Below, piece after piece: positions 33,295-42,267 of a DNA stretch of 42,267 bases. The notes beneath the pieces were generated by a model. The model saw nothing but the letters and a program-made list of their open reading frames with translations, did no database searches and had not been told where the DNA came from. Numbering within the stretch: the stretch's first letter is position 1; every line of letters begins with the position of its first letter. The DNA is taken from contig QHMY01000082.1 in the NCBI GenBank assembly GCA_003218305.1, positions 1 to 42,267 on the forward strand. The letters run 5' to 3'. A program made the position numbers and the translations under genes. Source of the DNA: Verrucomicrobiota bacterium (GTDB lineage: Bacteria; Verrucomicrobiota; Verrucomicrobiia; Chthoniobacterales; UBA10450).

Positions 33295-34950
33295 GTGGCC
33301 GCGTTTCCAAAAGCGCTGCGGCTCTGGCCGTGGCTGGCAGCGATACTGAGCGGCTTACTTTGCACCGCCTGCTTCGCACCGTTTGATCAGGGGTGGCTCT
33401 GCTGGGTCGCGTTGACGCCCCTGCTCGCGGCGATTTGGTTTTCGGGCGCCAATTCGAAACGTCGCTGGTTGCGCGATCTCCTGCTGGGATACGTCGCCGG
33501 GCTGGCGTTTTTCTGGTCTGTTTTTTCCTGGCTCAGGACCGTGACCGTGCCCGGCCTGTTCCTGGTCGGAGCCTACATGTCTATTTATTTTGCGCTCTGG
33601 AGCTGGGTCTGCGGATTGTTGCGCCCATCGCTGCGCGCTCCTGTGGAGGTGGATCGCGGAACGCCACCGCCGCCTGAGGAAGAAGCGTTGCGTGCCCGGT
33701 CCCCCTGGTTGCGTTCGACGAACAACCTTCGTCTCGCTTTTCTTCTCGCGACCGTCTGGGTCGCCCAGGAATGGCTGCGGAGCGTGGTTTTTTCCGGATG
33801 GGGTTGGAACACCCTCGGGGCCGCTTTGCATGCCCAATTGGTCCTCATTCAAATCGTCGAATACACCGGCGTGCCCGGACTTTCCTTCCTGGTCGCATTT
33901 ACCAACGTTATTCTCCTCGCAACCATCCGCCGCCTCATCCTGGAAACGCGGGTCCGGCCGATCCGCCCCCATTACGATTTCACGCTGACGATGGCGGCGA
34001 TTATCGCCGTCATGAGCTTCGGCCTCAGGACGTTGCAAACTGGGCAGCCCTCGAAGCCTCTCCGGGTGGCCCTGGTCCAACCCAACATTCCACGCGAGCA
34101 AAAATTCAGCCCGATGTTTGCGCAGCAAACTTTTGATCAATTCACCGGTTTGAGTACTCCCGCCCTTAGTTCCAGTGCCCCGCCGGACCTAATCGTCTGG
34201 CCGGAAAGCTCGATGCCGGGCCCGGTCCTGCAGGACGAGCTCAGTTTCCAATTCGTCATGGACTTTGCCACCTCGGCCAAGACCGACCTGCTCCTCGGCA
34301 CGCTCGATCTGGATGAAACGCGCGATTACAACGCAGCGCTTCTCGTCGCAGAAAGCGGGCAGCGCGCCCAAATTTATCGGAAAATTCACCTCGTCCCGTT
34401 CGGCGAATATATTCCGGGCCGGCATACCATTCCGTTGCTTGCGCGCGTGGTGGGCGATCAGGTCCCGAGTGATTTCGCTTTCGGCAAGGATTACACGGTC
34501 TTTCGCCTGACGAATGATAAGGCCTTTGTGGCGCCCTTGATTTGCTTCGAGGATACGATCGGAGATTTGGCGAGGCAGTTCGTTCTCGGGGGGGCCAACC
34601 TCCTGGCCAACGTCACGAATGACGGCTGGTTCCTGCGCTCCGCCGGTTCGCAGCAGCATTTGGCCAATGCGGTCTTCCGTTGCATCGAAACGCGCCTGCC
34701 GATGGTGCGGGCGGCGAATACCGGAGTTACCTGCACCATCACTCCGTTAGGCCAGATTTCCTCGAGCCACCTCCTGCCTCCTTTCACAGAAGGTGTCCTC
34801 CTGGGAGAAGTGAACCTGCCCACCGAGCGCGTTCTTACCTTTTACGTGCGGCACGGCGAGATCTTCACCTACGGGTGCGTCGGCGTTTCGATCCTGATGT
34901 TCCTGTTCCTTGGAGCGCAACGACTCCTTAGACGCCGCAAGTCAGCATAG
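33295..34950 (+). CDS. lnt: Apolipoprotein N-acyltransferase
   Basis: 551 residues, GTG start 8 bp after the preceding gene. Inner-membrane enzyme adding the third acyl chain to lipoproteins. N-terminal half has about six membrane segments ('GLLCTACFAPFDQGWLCWVALTPLL', 'SWLRTVTVPGLFLVGAYMSIYFALW'); the periplasmic carbon-nitrogen hydrolase domain has the triad Glu304 (VWPESSMPG), Lys363 (RKIHLVPFGEYIP) and Cys417 (LICFEDT), plus 'LLANVTNDGWF'. One C-terminal membrane segment closes the protein. An acidic insert at about 118-140 ('DRGTPPPPEEEALRARSPW') is longer than in E. coli Lnt. Confidence 0.95.
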   Translation: MAAFPKALRLWPWLAAILSGLLCTACFAPFDQGWLCWVALTPLLAAIWFSGANSKRRWLRDLLLGYVAGLAFFWSVFSWLRTVTVPGLFLVGAYMSIYFALWSWVCGLLRPSLRAPVEVDRGTPPPPEEEALRARSPWLRSTNNLRLAFLLATVWVAQEWLRSVVFSGWGWNTLGAALHAQLVLIQIVEYTGVPGLSFLVAFTNVILLATIRRLILETRVRPIRPHYDFTLTMAAIIAVMSFGLRTLQTGQPSKPLRVALVQPNIPREQKFSPMFAQQTFDQFTGLSTPALSSSAPPDLIVWPESSMPGPVLQDELSFQFVMDFATSAKTDLLLGTLDLDETRDYNAALLVAESGQRAQIYRKIHLVPFGEYIPGRHTIPLLARVVGDQVPSDFAFGKDYTVFRLTNDKAFVAPLICFEDTIGDLARQFVLGGANLLANVTNDGWFLRSAGSQQHLANAVFRCIETRLPMVRAANTGVTCTITPLGQISSSHLLPPFTEGVLLGEVNLPTERVLTFYVRHGEIFTYGCVGVSILMFLFLGAQRLLRRRKSA

Positions 34951-35096
34951 GCATCAAGGAGGGGCGCTTTCCAAACCGCCCATTCCGCCACGCTGCGAAG
35001 CAGTCACTTTACTCAGCGGGCAAACGCCCCCTTAACGCTCCTTTCGATTTTCCGTGCGAATCGACCCGCGCTTGGTTAATCGTCTCCCTGACTCAA

Positions 35097-36032
35097 ATGC
35101 CCGCAAACTCCGAATTTGCCATCTACGTGCGCGGACTCCGCAAGTCCTACAACGGCTTCGAGGCGGTCAAAGGCATCGACTTCGAAGTCCGGCCGGGCGA
35201 AGTCTTCGGATTGCTCGGCCCAAATGGAGCCGGCAAGACAACCACGGTGGAAATTCTCGAAGGCTTGCGGCCTCGCTCCGCGGGCGAAGTCATGGTGCTT
35301 GGTCTGGATCCCGATCAGCAAAAGAAGCAGCTGAAAGACCGGATTGGCGCCTGTCTCCAGGCGACAAATCTCCCCGACAAGATCACGGTGCGCGAAGCAT
35401 TGGACTTTTTCGGGTCGCTTTACTCGCGCAAAGCCGACGTCAATTCGCTCCTCAAGCGGCTTCAGCTCGAGGAGAAACGAGATGCCGGCTACGCCACCCT
35501 TTCCGGCGGGCAAAAGCAACGGCTCGCTCTCGCCCTCGCTCTGATCAACGATCCTCAGATGCTCTTTCTGGACGAGCCGACAACCGGGCTCGATCCCCAG
35601 GTGCGCCTCGAAATTCGCGACCTGATCGAGGAATTGCGGGCCGACCAGCGCACGATCCTGATGACGACGCACTATATCGAAGAAGCGGAGCGCCTTTGCG
35701 ATCGCGTCGCCATCATCGACGCCGGCCAGATTATCGCCATCGGCACGCCCCGCGACTTGCAGGAGCGAAGCGCCAACCAATCGAGCATCGAAATCAAACT
35801 CGTCCAGCCGCTGCCGGACGCTGCTTTGCCTCAGTGGGCGGAGGCGGGTCGCACCATTGTCAGCGACGATCGGCGTTCGATCATCGTCTACTCCGCGCGT
35901 CCGGCGCGGACACTCGTGGAAATGGTAAAGTGGATCGACGCCAGCGGGTACGAGCTGGATGACATCCGCCTTTCGCGTCCCACCCTGGAAGACGTTTTCA
36001 TTGAGCTGACCGGGAAAAAGTTGCGCGACTGA
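35097..36032 (+). CDS. ABC-2 type exporter ATP-binding protein
   Basis: 311 residues. Walker A 'GPNGAGKTTTVEILEGLRP', signature 'LSGGQKQRLALALALINDP', Walker B 'MLFLDEPTTGLDPQVR', switch 'MTTHYIEEAERLCDRVAII', and the C-terminal extension of the DrrA/NodI group ('YELDDIRLSRPTLEDVFIELTGKKL'). Works with the permease encoded one base downstream (TGA A ATG). The substrate may be a drug, lipid or other small hydrophobic molecule; not determinable here. The 146-bp gap after lnt shows only a short GC hairpin (GGGCAAACGCCC) of doubtful meaning. Confidence 0.93.
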   Translation: MPANSEFAIYVRGLRKSYNGFEAVKGIDFEVRPGEVFGLLGPNGAGKTTTVEILEGLRPRSAGEVMVLGLDPDQQKKQLKDRIGACLQATNLPDKITVREALDFFGSLYSRKADVNSLLKRLQLEEKRDAGYATLSGGQKQRLALALALINDPQMLFLDEPTTGLDPQVRLEIRDLIEELRADQRTILMTTHYIEEAERLCDRVAIIDAGQIIAIGTPRDLQERSANQSSIEIKLVQPLPDAALPQWAEAGRTIVSDDRRSIIVYSARPARTLVEMVKWIDASGYELDDIRLSRPTLEDVFIELTGKKLRD

Positions 36033-36033
36033 A

Positions 36034-38229
36034 ATGAAAGCCTTCCTCGCCTTTCTCAAGATCGACCTGAAGCTGGCGCGCCGAAACCGGGCCGTCCTTT
36101 TCTTCAATTATCTCTTCCCCCTTCTGTTCTTCTTCGCTTTCGGCTTCGCCTTTGGCCGATACGGCAGCGGGATTCTTCTTGTTGTAACCATGGTGACAAC
36201 CATTGGCATTCTCGGGACCGGCTTCTTCGGCGCTGGCATGCGCGCGGTTCAGGAACGGGAAGAAAATATTCTGCGGCGTTACAAGGTTACTCCGATCACA
36301 CCCGTGCCGCTCTTGTGCGCGTCGATCGCCATGGGAGTGATTCTCTACCTTCCCACGGTCGGGCTGATGCTGTTTTTGGCGCACAACATTTTCGGCATGG
36401 CCTATCCGCCAAACTGGGTTTCGCTGCTGATTTTCGTTTGTCTCGGGGTCGCGGCGTTTCGTGCCTTCGGTTTGATCATCGCCGCCGTAGTTAACTCCTC
36501 CCAGGAAGGCAATGTCCTCATTCAGATCATTTACATGCCGATGCTTTTCCTGAGCGGGGCGAGCTTTCCCCTCGCCATCATGCCGGACTGGTTAAAACTC
36601 GTGACGAACTTCGTTCCGGCGAGCTATCTGGTCACGGGGATGGCCGGCATTCTCCAGCATGGGGAATCCATCGCGCAGAATTCTAAGTCCGTGTTCGTGC
36701 TGATCATTACTACGCTGGTCGCGCTTTTTATTGCGACCAAACTGTTTCGCTGGGAGAAGGAAGAAACGATCAAGCCTTCCGCCAAGCTTTGGGTGTTGGT
36801 CGTCCTCCTGCCTTTCTTTCTGCTTGGCGGATATCAGGCCTGGAGTCGACAGGAGTTAACCAAAGTCAAAATTCTCGATCGCGAGCGAGCGCGCACACAT
36901 AACTGGCTCATTCAGAATGCGCGCATTTTTGTCGGCGACGGAAAGGTGATTGAGTCGGGCGCGGTTTTCATCCGGGACGGCAAGATCGAAAACGTCTATG
37001 AGGGAAATTCTCCCGACGCCAAATCACTAAACGCGGAAGCAGTCGACGCGGCGGGCAAGACGGTTTTGCCCGGTTTGATCGACGTGCATGTGCATCTGGG
37101 CGCCACCGGCGGCTTCCCGGAAGATTTCGCGAAGCATGATCCCGCCGCGGCTGCCGAGCGCGCACTCCAATCCTATCTGTATTGCGGCGTCACCGCGGTG
37201 CGCAGCGTGGGAGATCGGCTCGACTACATGTTGAAACTGCGCGGCAAGTTTGGAACCGGCGAAGCGCTCGGCTCGGAATTGTTCTTTTGCGGTCCGCTTT
37301 TCACCGTCGAAGGCGGCCACCCGACCGAGTTCGCTAAGTTTATTCCGGAAGTGATGCGCGCATCATTCGAGGGTGAATTTGTCCGGACTCCGAAAACGGC
37401 GGACGAAGCGCGCCAACAAGTAGATGAATTGTCCGCGAAGCACGTTGATGCCATCAAGGGGGTGCTGGACGAAGGGGTGCCGGGTTATCCCTTCAACCGC
37501 ATGGACGTCGATATCCTGCGCGCCGTCGTTGAGGAAGCGCACTCGCACAAACTGCCCGTCGCTATTCACACGGGAAAAAGCGCGGATGTGGTCGATGCCG
37601 CCGCCCTCGGAGCTGACTCGGTCGAGCACGGCTCGTTCGCCGATGACATTCCCGACGCGACGCTGGCCGAAATGAAGAGCAAGGGAATTGCCTACGATCC
37701 TACTTTGAGCGTGGTGGAAGGCTTCACGAATTTCGCGAAAGGCGACACGACCCTGCTCAAACGCTCCCTCGTTCAGCAGGTGACGCCCAAGGACTTGCTC
37801 TCGGGCACGGAGAAAGCGGCCTCGAGCGACCAATTCAAGGGTCTGCGGGAAGGCTTGACCCATTATCCAATGTCGATGGATACCGGCGGAAAGAACCTGC
37901 TCAAAGCCTGGCGGGCGGGTGTCCTTCTCGTGACCGGTTCGGACGCCGGAAATTTTCTCGTGTTGCACGGATCGACCGTGCAACACGAGATCGAGCTTTG
38001 GGTCGCCGCGGGAGTTCCGATCGAAGTAGCGCTTCAGGCGGCAACCTTGAATGCTGCGAAGCTGCTTCGAGCGGATTCGCGCATCGGGACGGTGGAGGCT
38101 GGCAAAGAAGCCACCCTGCTCATCGTCGATGGCAACCCGATCCAGGATGTCCGCGCTCTTTCCTCCGTTTCCGCCGTCTTTCTGAAAGGCGAACGCGTCC
38201 GCCGCGCGGAACTCTTCGAACAGAAGTAA
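36034..38229 (+). CDS. Fusion: ABC-2 permease + metal-dependent amidohydrolase
   Basis: 731 residues in one uninterrupted frame. Residues 1-245 are an ABC-2 permease with about six membrane segments ('RNRAVLFFNYLFPLLFFFAFGFAFG', 'QEREENILRRYKVTPITPVPLL', 'IIYMPMLFLSGASFPL'); a seventh segment (about 252-270) precedes an amidohydrolase domain (about 288-725) of the imidazolonepropionase/prolidase-like group. Metal ligands are all present: His352 and His354 (DVHVHLG), Lys475 (DAIKG), His512 (AIHTGK), His532 (VEHGSF) and Asp637 (TGSDAG). With seven membrane segments and a cytoplasmic N-terminus, the hydrolase would face outside the cytoplasm. Suggests coupled export and hydrolysis of an amide-containing compound; substrate unknown. 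Next to its ATPase gene. Confidence 0.9.
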   Translation: MKAFLAFLKIDLKLARRNRAVLFFNYLFPLLFFFAFGFAFGRYGSGILLVVTMVTTIGILGTGFFGAGMRAVQEREENILRRYKVTPITPVPLLCASIAMGVILYLPTVGLMLFLAHNIFGMAYPPNWVSLLIFVCLGVAAFRAFGLIIAAVVNSSQEGNVLIQIIYMPMLFLSGASFPLAIMPDWLKLVTNFVPASYLVTGMAGILQHGESIAQNSKSVFVLIITTLVALFIATKLFRWEKEETIKPSAKLWVLVVLLPFFLLGGYQAWSRQELTKVKILDRERARTHNWLIQNARIFVGDGKVIESGAVFIRDGKIENVYEGNSPDAKSLNAEAVDAAGKTVLPGLIDVHVHLGATGGFPEDFAKHDPAAAAERALQSYLYCGVTAVRSVGDRLDYMLKLRGKFGTGEALGSELFFCGPLFTVEGGHPTEFAKFIPEVMRASFEGEFVRTPKTADEARQQVDELSAKHVDAIKGVLDEGVPGYPFNRMDVDILRAVVEEAHSHKLPVAIHTGKSADVVDAAALGADSVEHGSFADDIPDATLAEMKSKGIAYDPTLSVVEGFTNFAKGDTTLLKRSLVQQVTPKDLLSGTEKAASSDQFKGLREGLTHYPMSMDTGGKNLLKAWRAGVLLVTGSDAGNFLVLHGSTVQHEIELWVAAGVPIEVALQAATLNAAKLLRADSRIGTVEAGKEATLLIVDGNPIQDVRALSSVSAVFLKGERVRRAELFEQK

Positions 38230-38313
38230 CGCTGCAAGGCGGAAAAGGAAGGTCGATTTCCAAACGCCGAACCAAGTCAACTGGCGCCTGGCACAAGCGC
38301 CTCTCTAAAAGCA

Positions 38314-38345
38314 AACGGCGACCCGAATTTCCCCGGATCGCCGTT
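38314..38345. terminator. Bidirectional intrinsic terminator
   Basis: AACGGCGACCCG and CGGATCGCCGTT form a stem of about 12 pairs with one mismatch around AATTTCC. It is flanked by CAAATTTTG on the right and by CTAAAAGCAA on the left (T-rich on the minus strand), between two convergent genes, so it can end transcripts from both. Confidence 0.7.
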
Positions 38346-38368
38346 CAAATTTTGCGTTACGCGAAGGG

Positions 38369-38689
38369 TTACGCCTTGTCTTCCTTCTTGTGCATCTTCG
38401 AGCACTCGGTCTTCAAGGTCGCTAATTGCTCCTTGGACAAAATGCCTGCCGCGGATTTCAGGAACTTCTCCATGCTCTCCTTGGTGCAGCCGTTCTTGTC
38501 GTAATCGGCGTGCAGAGCGTCCATTTTCGCCTTCTGCTCGGTGGAAAGGTTGAGTTTCGCGTAGGTCTCCGACATGCACATTTTGCTGTCGTTCTTGGCG
38601 TGCGATGCGCAGCAAGCCTTGTCCCCGGCGTAGGCCGAAGTTGCTGCCAAAACTGCTACCGCCACAAATGCTAGTCCCTTGAGTTTCAT
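38369..38689 (-). CDS. Secreted Cys-containing Spy/CpxP-like small protein
   Basis: The track ORF starts at 38803, but ATG 38689 gives a clean signal peptide (MKLKGLAFVAVAVLAATSAYAGD) and 106 residues. The mature protein is helical with two LTxxQ-like segments, 'LNLSTEQKAKMDALH' and 'GILSKEQLATLKTE', the hallmark of Spy/CpxP periplasmic proteins, and five Cys (CCASH, MCMSE, NGCTK, TECSKM). The Cys/His content suggests metal binding or disulfides. Likely a periplasmic chaperone or metal-stress protein; exact role not determinable. Lies downstream of a palindromic repeat and next to clpB but transcribed separately or with it on the same strand. Confidence 0.75.
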   Translation of the reverse strand: MKLKGLAFVAVAVLAATSAYAGDKACCASHAKNDSKMCMSETYAKLNLSTEQKAKMDALHADYDKNGCTKESMEKFLKSAAGILSKEQLATLKTECSKMHKKEDKA

Positions 38690-38737
38690 GGCGGGGAATG
38701 TGGGACAGAAGGGCCGTGAGTGCAACGCGCAATTTTC

Positions 38738-38803
38738 TGTAGCCGCGACCCTGTGGGACGCGTTTACGTGGCCGCACGGCCGATAGTCCCGTGGCTGCAA
38801 CAA
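38738..38803. repeat. Multi-hairpin palindromic repeat between clpB and the Spy-like gene
   Basis: Outer arms TGTAGCCGCG and CGTGGCTGCA can pair (two G-T pairs). Inside are CGCGACCC/GGGACGCG and GGCCGCACGGCC hairpins, giving a branched structure. REP-like; too irregular for a tRNA. Confidence 0.6.
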
Positions 38804-38805
38804 TC

Positions 38806-41376
38806 CTACGCCACCTCGAATTTCAGATTGCCCCCTGCGACATCCACCGTGACCCTCTGTCCCTCGTGCACTTTCCCTTCGAGAATGTCCATGCTCAGGG
38901 GATCGAGAATGTATTTCTGGATCGCTCGTTTCAGCGGACGAGCGCCGTAAACTGGGTCGTAACCGTGGCTGGCGACGAATGCCTTCGCCTCGTCGGATAA
39001 TTCCAGGGTGATCTTCTGATTCTCCAGTCGGCGCACGAGCCGCTTCAACTGAATCTCCACGATCTTCTTCAACTCGTCCTCGATCAGCCGGTCGAAGATG
39101 ACGATGTCGTCGATTCGATTCAGAAATTCGGGGCGGAAATGCTGTCGCAACGCCTCCATGACCAGGCGTTCTCGCGCCTCAGGAGACGACTCCTCCATGA
39201 TGTATTGCGAGCCAATGTTCGAAGTCATGATGATGACGGTGTTTTTGAAGTCGACCGTCCGCCCCTGGCCGTCGGTGATGCGCCCGTCATCCAGCACCTG
39301 CAGCAGCACATTAAAGACATCCTGGTGCGCCTTCTCGATCTCATCGAACAGCACCACCGAATATGGCTTTCGCCGGACCGCTTCGCTGAGCTGGCCGCCT
39401 TCCTCGTACCCGACATAACCGGGCGGCGCTCCGATCAGTCGCGAGACCGTGTGTTTCTCCATGTATTCGCTCATGTCGAGCCGGATCATGGCGTTCTCGT
39501 CGTCGAACAGAAACTCGGCCAGCGCGCGCGATAGCTCGGTTTTTCCCACGCCCGTCGGTCCCAGAAAAATGAACGAACCGATCGGCCGGTTTTCGTCTTG
39601 CAAACCGGCCCGCGCCCGGCGAATCGCGCTGGCCACGGCCTTGATCGCGGTATCCTGTCCGACCACGCGTTGGTGAAGATGCTCCTCGAGCCGGACAAGC
39701 TTCTGCCGCTCACCTTCCTGTAAACGTGAAACCGGAATGTGGGTCCAGCTCGAGACCACTTCGGCGATATCCTCTTCGGTCACCTCTTCGCGAAGCAATT
39801 TATTGCCGCTCGCCGCGATCTTCTCCTCGGTCTCGCGCAGTTTCTTTTCGAGCTCGGGGATACGGCCATATTGCAGTTCGCTCGCTTTCGCCAACTCTCC
39901 CCGGCGCTGCATCCGCTCCAACTCAGTCCGCGCCTGCTCGAGTTCCTCCTTCATCTTGCGCTGTTCGTCGATGACCGCCTTTTCTTTCTGCCACTCCGCT
40001 TTCAGCCCGGAAGATTTCTCCTTCAAGCTCGCCAGTTCTTTCTCGAGTTTCTTCAGCCGCTCTTTGCTCGCCGGATCCTTTTCCTTTTTCAATGCCTGGC
40101 GTTCCATCTCCCGCTGCATGACTTCCCGTTCGATTACGTCGATTTCCGTCGGCATCGAATCGAGTTCGATCTTCAATCGTGACGCCGCTTCATCCACCAG
40201 ATCGACCGCCTTGTCCGGCAGGAACCGGTCGCTGATGTAGCGATGCGACAACACCGCGGCCGCGACCAAAGCAGCGTCCTGAATGCGAACGCCATGGTGC
40301 ACTTCGTAGCGTTCCTTCAATCCGCGCAAGATCGCGATCGTGTCTTCGACGGTGGGTTCATCGACCATGACCGGCTGAAAACGCCGCTCGAGCGCCGCGT
40401 CTTTCTCGATGTATTTCCGATACTCATCGAGCGTCGTCGCCCCGACGGTGCGCAATTCGCCCCGCGCCAGCTGGGGCTTCAACAAGTTCGAAGCGTCCAC
40501 CGATCCTTCCGCCGCGCCTGCGCCGACGATGGTGTGGAGCTCGTCGATGAACAAAATGATCTCGCCCTGCGAATCAGTCACTTCCTTGAGGAACGCCTTC
40601 AGCCGGTCTTCGAACTCTCCCCGGAATTTCGCGCCAGCCACCATCGAGCCGATGTCCATCGCAACGATCCGCTTTTTCTTCAGCGATTCCGGCACGTCGC
40701 CGCTCACGATCCGGCGCGCCAGTCCTTCCACGATCGCGGTCTTTCCCACGCCGGGTTCGCCAATCAGGACCGGGTTGTTCTTGGTTCGACGCGAGAGAAC
40801 CTGCATGACCCGCCGGATCTCGTTGTCGCGTCCTATCACCGGATCGATCTTCCCCTTTCGCGCCATCTCCGTCAGATCGCGCCCGTACTTCTCCAGTGTC
40901 TGGTATTTTCCTTCCGGGTTCTGGTCGGTCACTCGCTGCGACCCGCGCACCTGCTGCAACGCCAGCATCAATTTATCGCGCGTCACTCCGGCGTCCTTGA
41001 GGAACCTGGCCGCGGCGCTCTTCGAATCCGCGAGCGCGAGCAGATAATGCTCGGCGCTGAGAAACTCATCTTTCAGTTTCGCCATCTCCTTTTCCGCCGC
41101 ATCGATCATCGTTCGCAACTCGTTGCCGACGCGCACATCGTAATTTCCGCCCTGGATTTTTGGCCGCCGATTTAGCTCCTGATTCAGTTCGTCTCGCAAC
41201 TGCGGGACAGGGACACCCATCTTTTCCAGCAACGGGCGCGTCACCCCATCCGCCTGATCGAGGAGCGCGAGCAGGAAATGCTCGTTCGTTATTTCCTGCT
41301 GATTGAACTGTGAGGCGACATCCTGCGAGGCCTGCAGCGCCTCCTGCATCTTCTGCGTAAATTTATCCGGCCGCAT
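38806..41376 (-). CDS. clpB: ATP-dependent chaperone ClpB
   Basis: 856 residues, the normal size. Hsp100 disaggregase working with DnaK to rescue aggregated proteins. Clp N-domain (about 1-145, '[21 protein letters not shown]'), AAA-1 with Walker A '[15 protein letters not shown]' (about 204), a coiled-coil middle domain (about 410-530) typical of ClpB and absent from ClpA, and AAA-2 with Walker A '[19 protein letters not shown]' (about 605), '[29 protein letters not shown]', and C-terminal '[19 protein letters not shown]'. AGGG lies 9 bp before the ATG. I saw no clear CIRCE or sigma-32 promoter in the 150-bp upstream spacer. Divergent from the membrane-protein gene at 41527. Confidence 0.97.
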   Translation of the reverse strand: MRPDKFTQKMQEALQASQDVASQFNQQEITNEHFLLALLDQADGVTRPLLEKMGVPVPQLRDELNQELNRRPKIQGGNYDVRVGNELRTMIDAAEKEMAKLKDEFLSAEHYLLALADSKSAAARFLKDAGVTRDKLMLALQQVRGSQRVTDQNPEGKYQTLEKYGRDLTEMARKGKIDPVIGRDNEIRRVMQVLSRRTKNNPVLIGEPGVGKTAIVEGLARRIVSGDVPESLKKKRIVAMDIGSMVAGAKFRGEFEDRLKAFLKEVTDSQGEIILFIDELHTIVGAGAAEGSVDASNLLKPQLARGELRTVGATTLDEYRKYIEKDAALERRFQPVMVDEPTVEDTIAILRGLKERYEVHHGVRIQDAALVAAAVLSHRYISDRFLPDKAVDLVDEAASRLKIELDSMPTEIDVIEREVMQREMERQALKKEKDPASKERLKKLEKELASLKEKSSGLKAEWQKEKAVIDEQRKMKEELEQARTELERMQRRGELAKASELQYGRIPELEKKLRETEEKIAASGNKLLREEVTEEDIAEVVSSWTHIPVSRLQEGERQKLVRLEEHLHQRVVGQDTAIKAVASAIRRARAGLQDENRPIGSFIFLGPTGVGKTELSRALAEFLFDDENAMIRLDMSEYMEKHTVSRLIGAPPGYVGYEEGGQLSEAVRRKPYSVVLFDEIEKAHQDVFNVLLQVLDDGRITDGQGRTVDFKNTVIIMTSNIGSQYIMEESSPEARERLVMEALRQHFRPEFLNRIDDIVIFDRLIEDELKKIVEIQLKRLVRRLENQKITLELSDEAKAFVASHGYDPVYGARPLKRAIQKYILDPLSMDILEGKVHEGQRVTVDVAGGNLKFEVA

Positions 41377-41526
41377 GCTTTACCCTATTCTTCGCATGTA
41401 AACCGACAACTAAACTTAAGTCTCATTCTGCAAAACGCCGTTGAGGCAGTCCGTGACGTTCTGAAAACAGTTTGACTCCGCGAGCTCTTTTCGGACATCC
41501 TTGCGGAAACGAATCGACCCACCCCG

Positions 41527-42267
41527 ATGCGTAGCCCCCTTTTTGTCGCAGCCGTTACCGGTGTGATAGCCGGCGGATTCTTCGCCCACTCTTCCTTTGG
41601 CGAGGCACCGGTGAAGCCCGCTTCTGTTGGCTCGGACCTGCAAACCAGCGCCGTGACGACCACCTACGGCGTCTTGAAAGCGCGCGACGATGACACTCCG
41701 CGCGATAAGGATGTGCCTTGCCAGGTAAAACGAGGAGAGGGCATCTGGATCGACGTCCTGGATATCGATGATTGGCTACGGGATCCCAAGGTCGTTCCCC
41801 GCCTGCCGCAGGATCACGGAACCAATCGTCTGGTTCCATTTATCAATGGCAATCCCCTGCAAGGCGTCTACCCGGACAAAAGCGAATACTATGAATATAC
41901 CGACCCGGTGGGACTGCATATTGGTCGAAGTTTTCACTTTATTCTTCGCCGGACCGCAACCTCCAAGAGCAGTTGGGACAAGTTGCTAAATCGGCCCGTA
42001 TTCGTACGGCCGATGGAGCTCTCGGTCGGCTTCGAAAACGGTGAGCGCATGCCGACGTGGGTCGTCCCAAAGACTGGCCTGGATTCCCCTTTCCAATTGA
42101 TCCTCATTCCTACCGCGCGGTTCCTTGCTGGCGTCGCGGTGATCGTGGGGTCATTTATCCTGTTCCTCATCCTTGCCAGCAGCACCGATATCATTCGCGA
42201 CACGACCGTTGCGCTGCGCCCGGACGGTCTGCGGCCTTACAGCCTCGCCCGTGCGCAAATGGCGTTT
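41527..42267 (+). CDS. Membrane protein of unknown function, N-terminal part (3' truncated)
   Basis: Not in the ORF track because no stop occurs before the window end: ATG 41527 begins 247 open codons. Signal-like N-terminus (MRSPLFVAAVTGVIAGGFFAHSSFG), an extracytoplasmic domain of about 165 residues ('VKRGEGIWIDVLDIDDWLRDP', 'LVPFINGNPLQGVYPD', 'FHFILRRTATSKSSWDKLL'), a membrane segment at about 201-222 ('FLAGVAVIVGSFILFLILAS'), then 'STDIIRDTTVALRPDGLRPYSLARAQMAF' at the edge. The 'RPYSLARTQMAFW' turn is one I recall from a conserved family of membrane proteins without known function, where more membrane segments follow. Open throughout with normal local codon use. Divergent from clpB. Confidence 0.8.
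   Translation, partial: MRSPLFVAAVTGVIAGGFFAHSSFGEAPVKPASVGSDLQTSAVTTTYGVLKARDDDTPRDKDVPCQVKRGEGIWIDVLDIDDWLRDPKVVPRLPQDHGTNRLVPFINGNPLQGVYPDKSEYYEYTDPVGLHIGRSFHFILRRTATSKSSWDKLLNRPVFVRPMELSVGFENGERMPTWVVPKTGLDSPFQLILIPTARFLAGVAVIVGSFILFLILASSTDIIRDTTVALRPDGLRPYSLARAQMAF

Noticed and set aside
35015-35035. Terminator after lnt
   Set aside because: The GGGCAAACGCCC stem is only four pairs and lacks a T-run.
35076-36107. 343-aa minus-strand ORF, and 302-aa plus-strand ORF at 35054-35962
   Set aside because: Both are shadows of the ABC ATPase gene, which has all nucleotide-binding motifs.
38738-38803. tRNA-like cloverleaf
   Set aside because: No anticodon arm, T-loop consensus or CCA-proximal stem of proper length.
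40243-41175. 310-aa plus-strand ORF
   Set aside because: Antisense to the AAA-1 and N-domain region of clpB.

Overview
The window is high-GC bacterial DNA, densely packed with genes on both strands. I infer a soil-type Verrucomicrobiota, perhaps the Chthoniobacter/Udaeobacter side. The basis is indirect: large secreted proteins with Pro/Thr-rich linkers and a tandem domain of about 125 residues built around 'NISTR..GENVMIGGF' and 'RAIGPSL', two CHASE2-cyclases with FecR and CHAT partners, and many small dispersed palindromes. No rRNA, tRNA, CRISPR array, IS element or phage gene was seen.

Left third (1-16.5 kb) is the accessory, envelope-signalling part. It opens with the 3' end of a secreted repeat protein. 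Next come a beta-barrel-like protein and a FecR-domain protein on the minus strand, transcribed divergently from a CHASE2 adenylate cyclase. A 990-aa secreted protein with two propeller-like modules follows. Then come a SLOG-domain protein, a small DUF4190 membrane protein, and a minus-strand operon: secreted DUF4384-like protein, second CHASE2 cyclase, exported TPR-CHAT (caspase-like) protein. Together these look like two related transmembrane cyclase modules, one tied to FecR and one to a CHAT protease. This is the best candidate for a little-described system.

Middle (16.6-26.6 kb): a His-rich NicO-like membrane protein followed by a cation-diffusion-facilitator gene broken by two frameshifts; a small lipoprotein; an accB-accC-thiE-PfkB kinase operon (minus); a LolD-type ABC ATPase with its 5' end overlapping a divergent RluA-type pseudouridine synthase; a PagL-like outer-membrane protein; a Nudix protein; and two small envelope proteins.

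Right third (26.6-42.3 kb): a minus-strand run with TCA-cycle genes (sucC, two VOC genes, sucD, a small conserved gene, gltA). On the plus strand lie a phosphohexomutase carrying an in-frame palindromic insertion, a small conserved protein, lnt, and an ABC exporter whose permease is fused to a metal-dependent amidohydrolase. The window ends with a Spy-like Cys-rich secreted protein, clpB, and the 5' part of a membrane protein cut by the window edge.

Intergenic spaces are short; no gene-free stretch exceeds 300 bases. Several hold repeats: a GTGCTC-rich element that starts at or just after stop codons, an exact 32-bp sequence present twice in opposite orientation, and multi-hairpin palindromes. 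All functional calls come from reading motifs by eye; no database search was possible.
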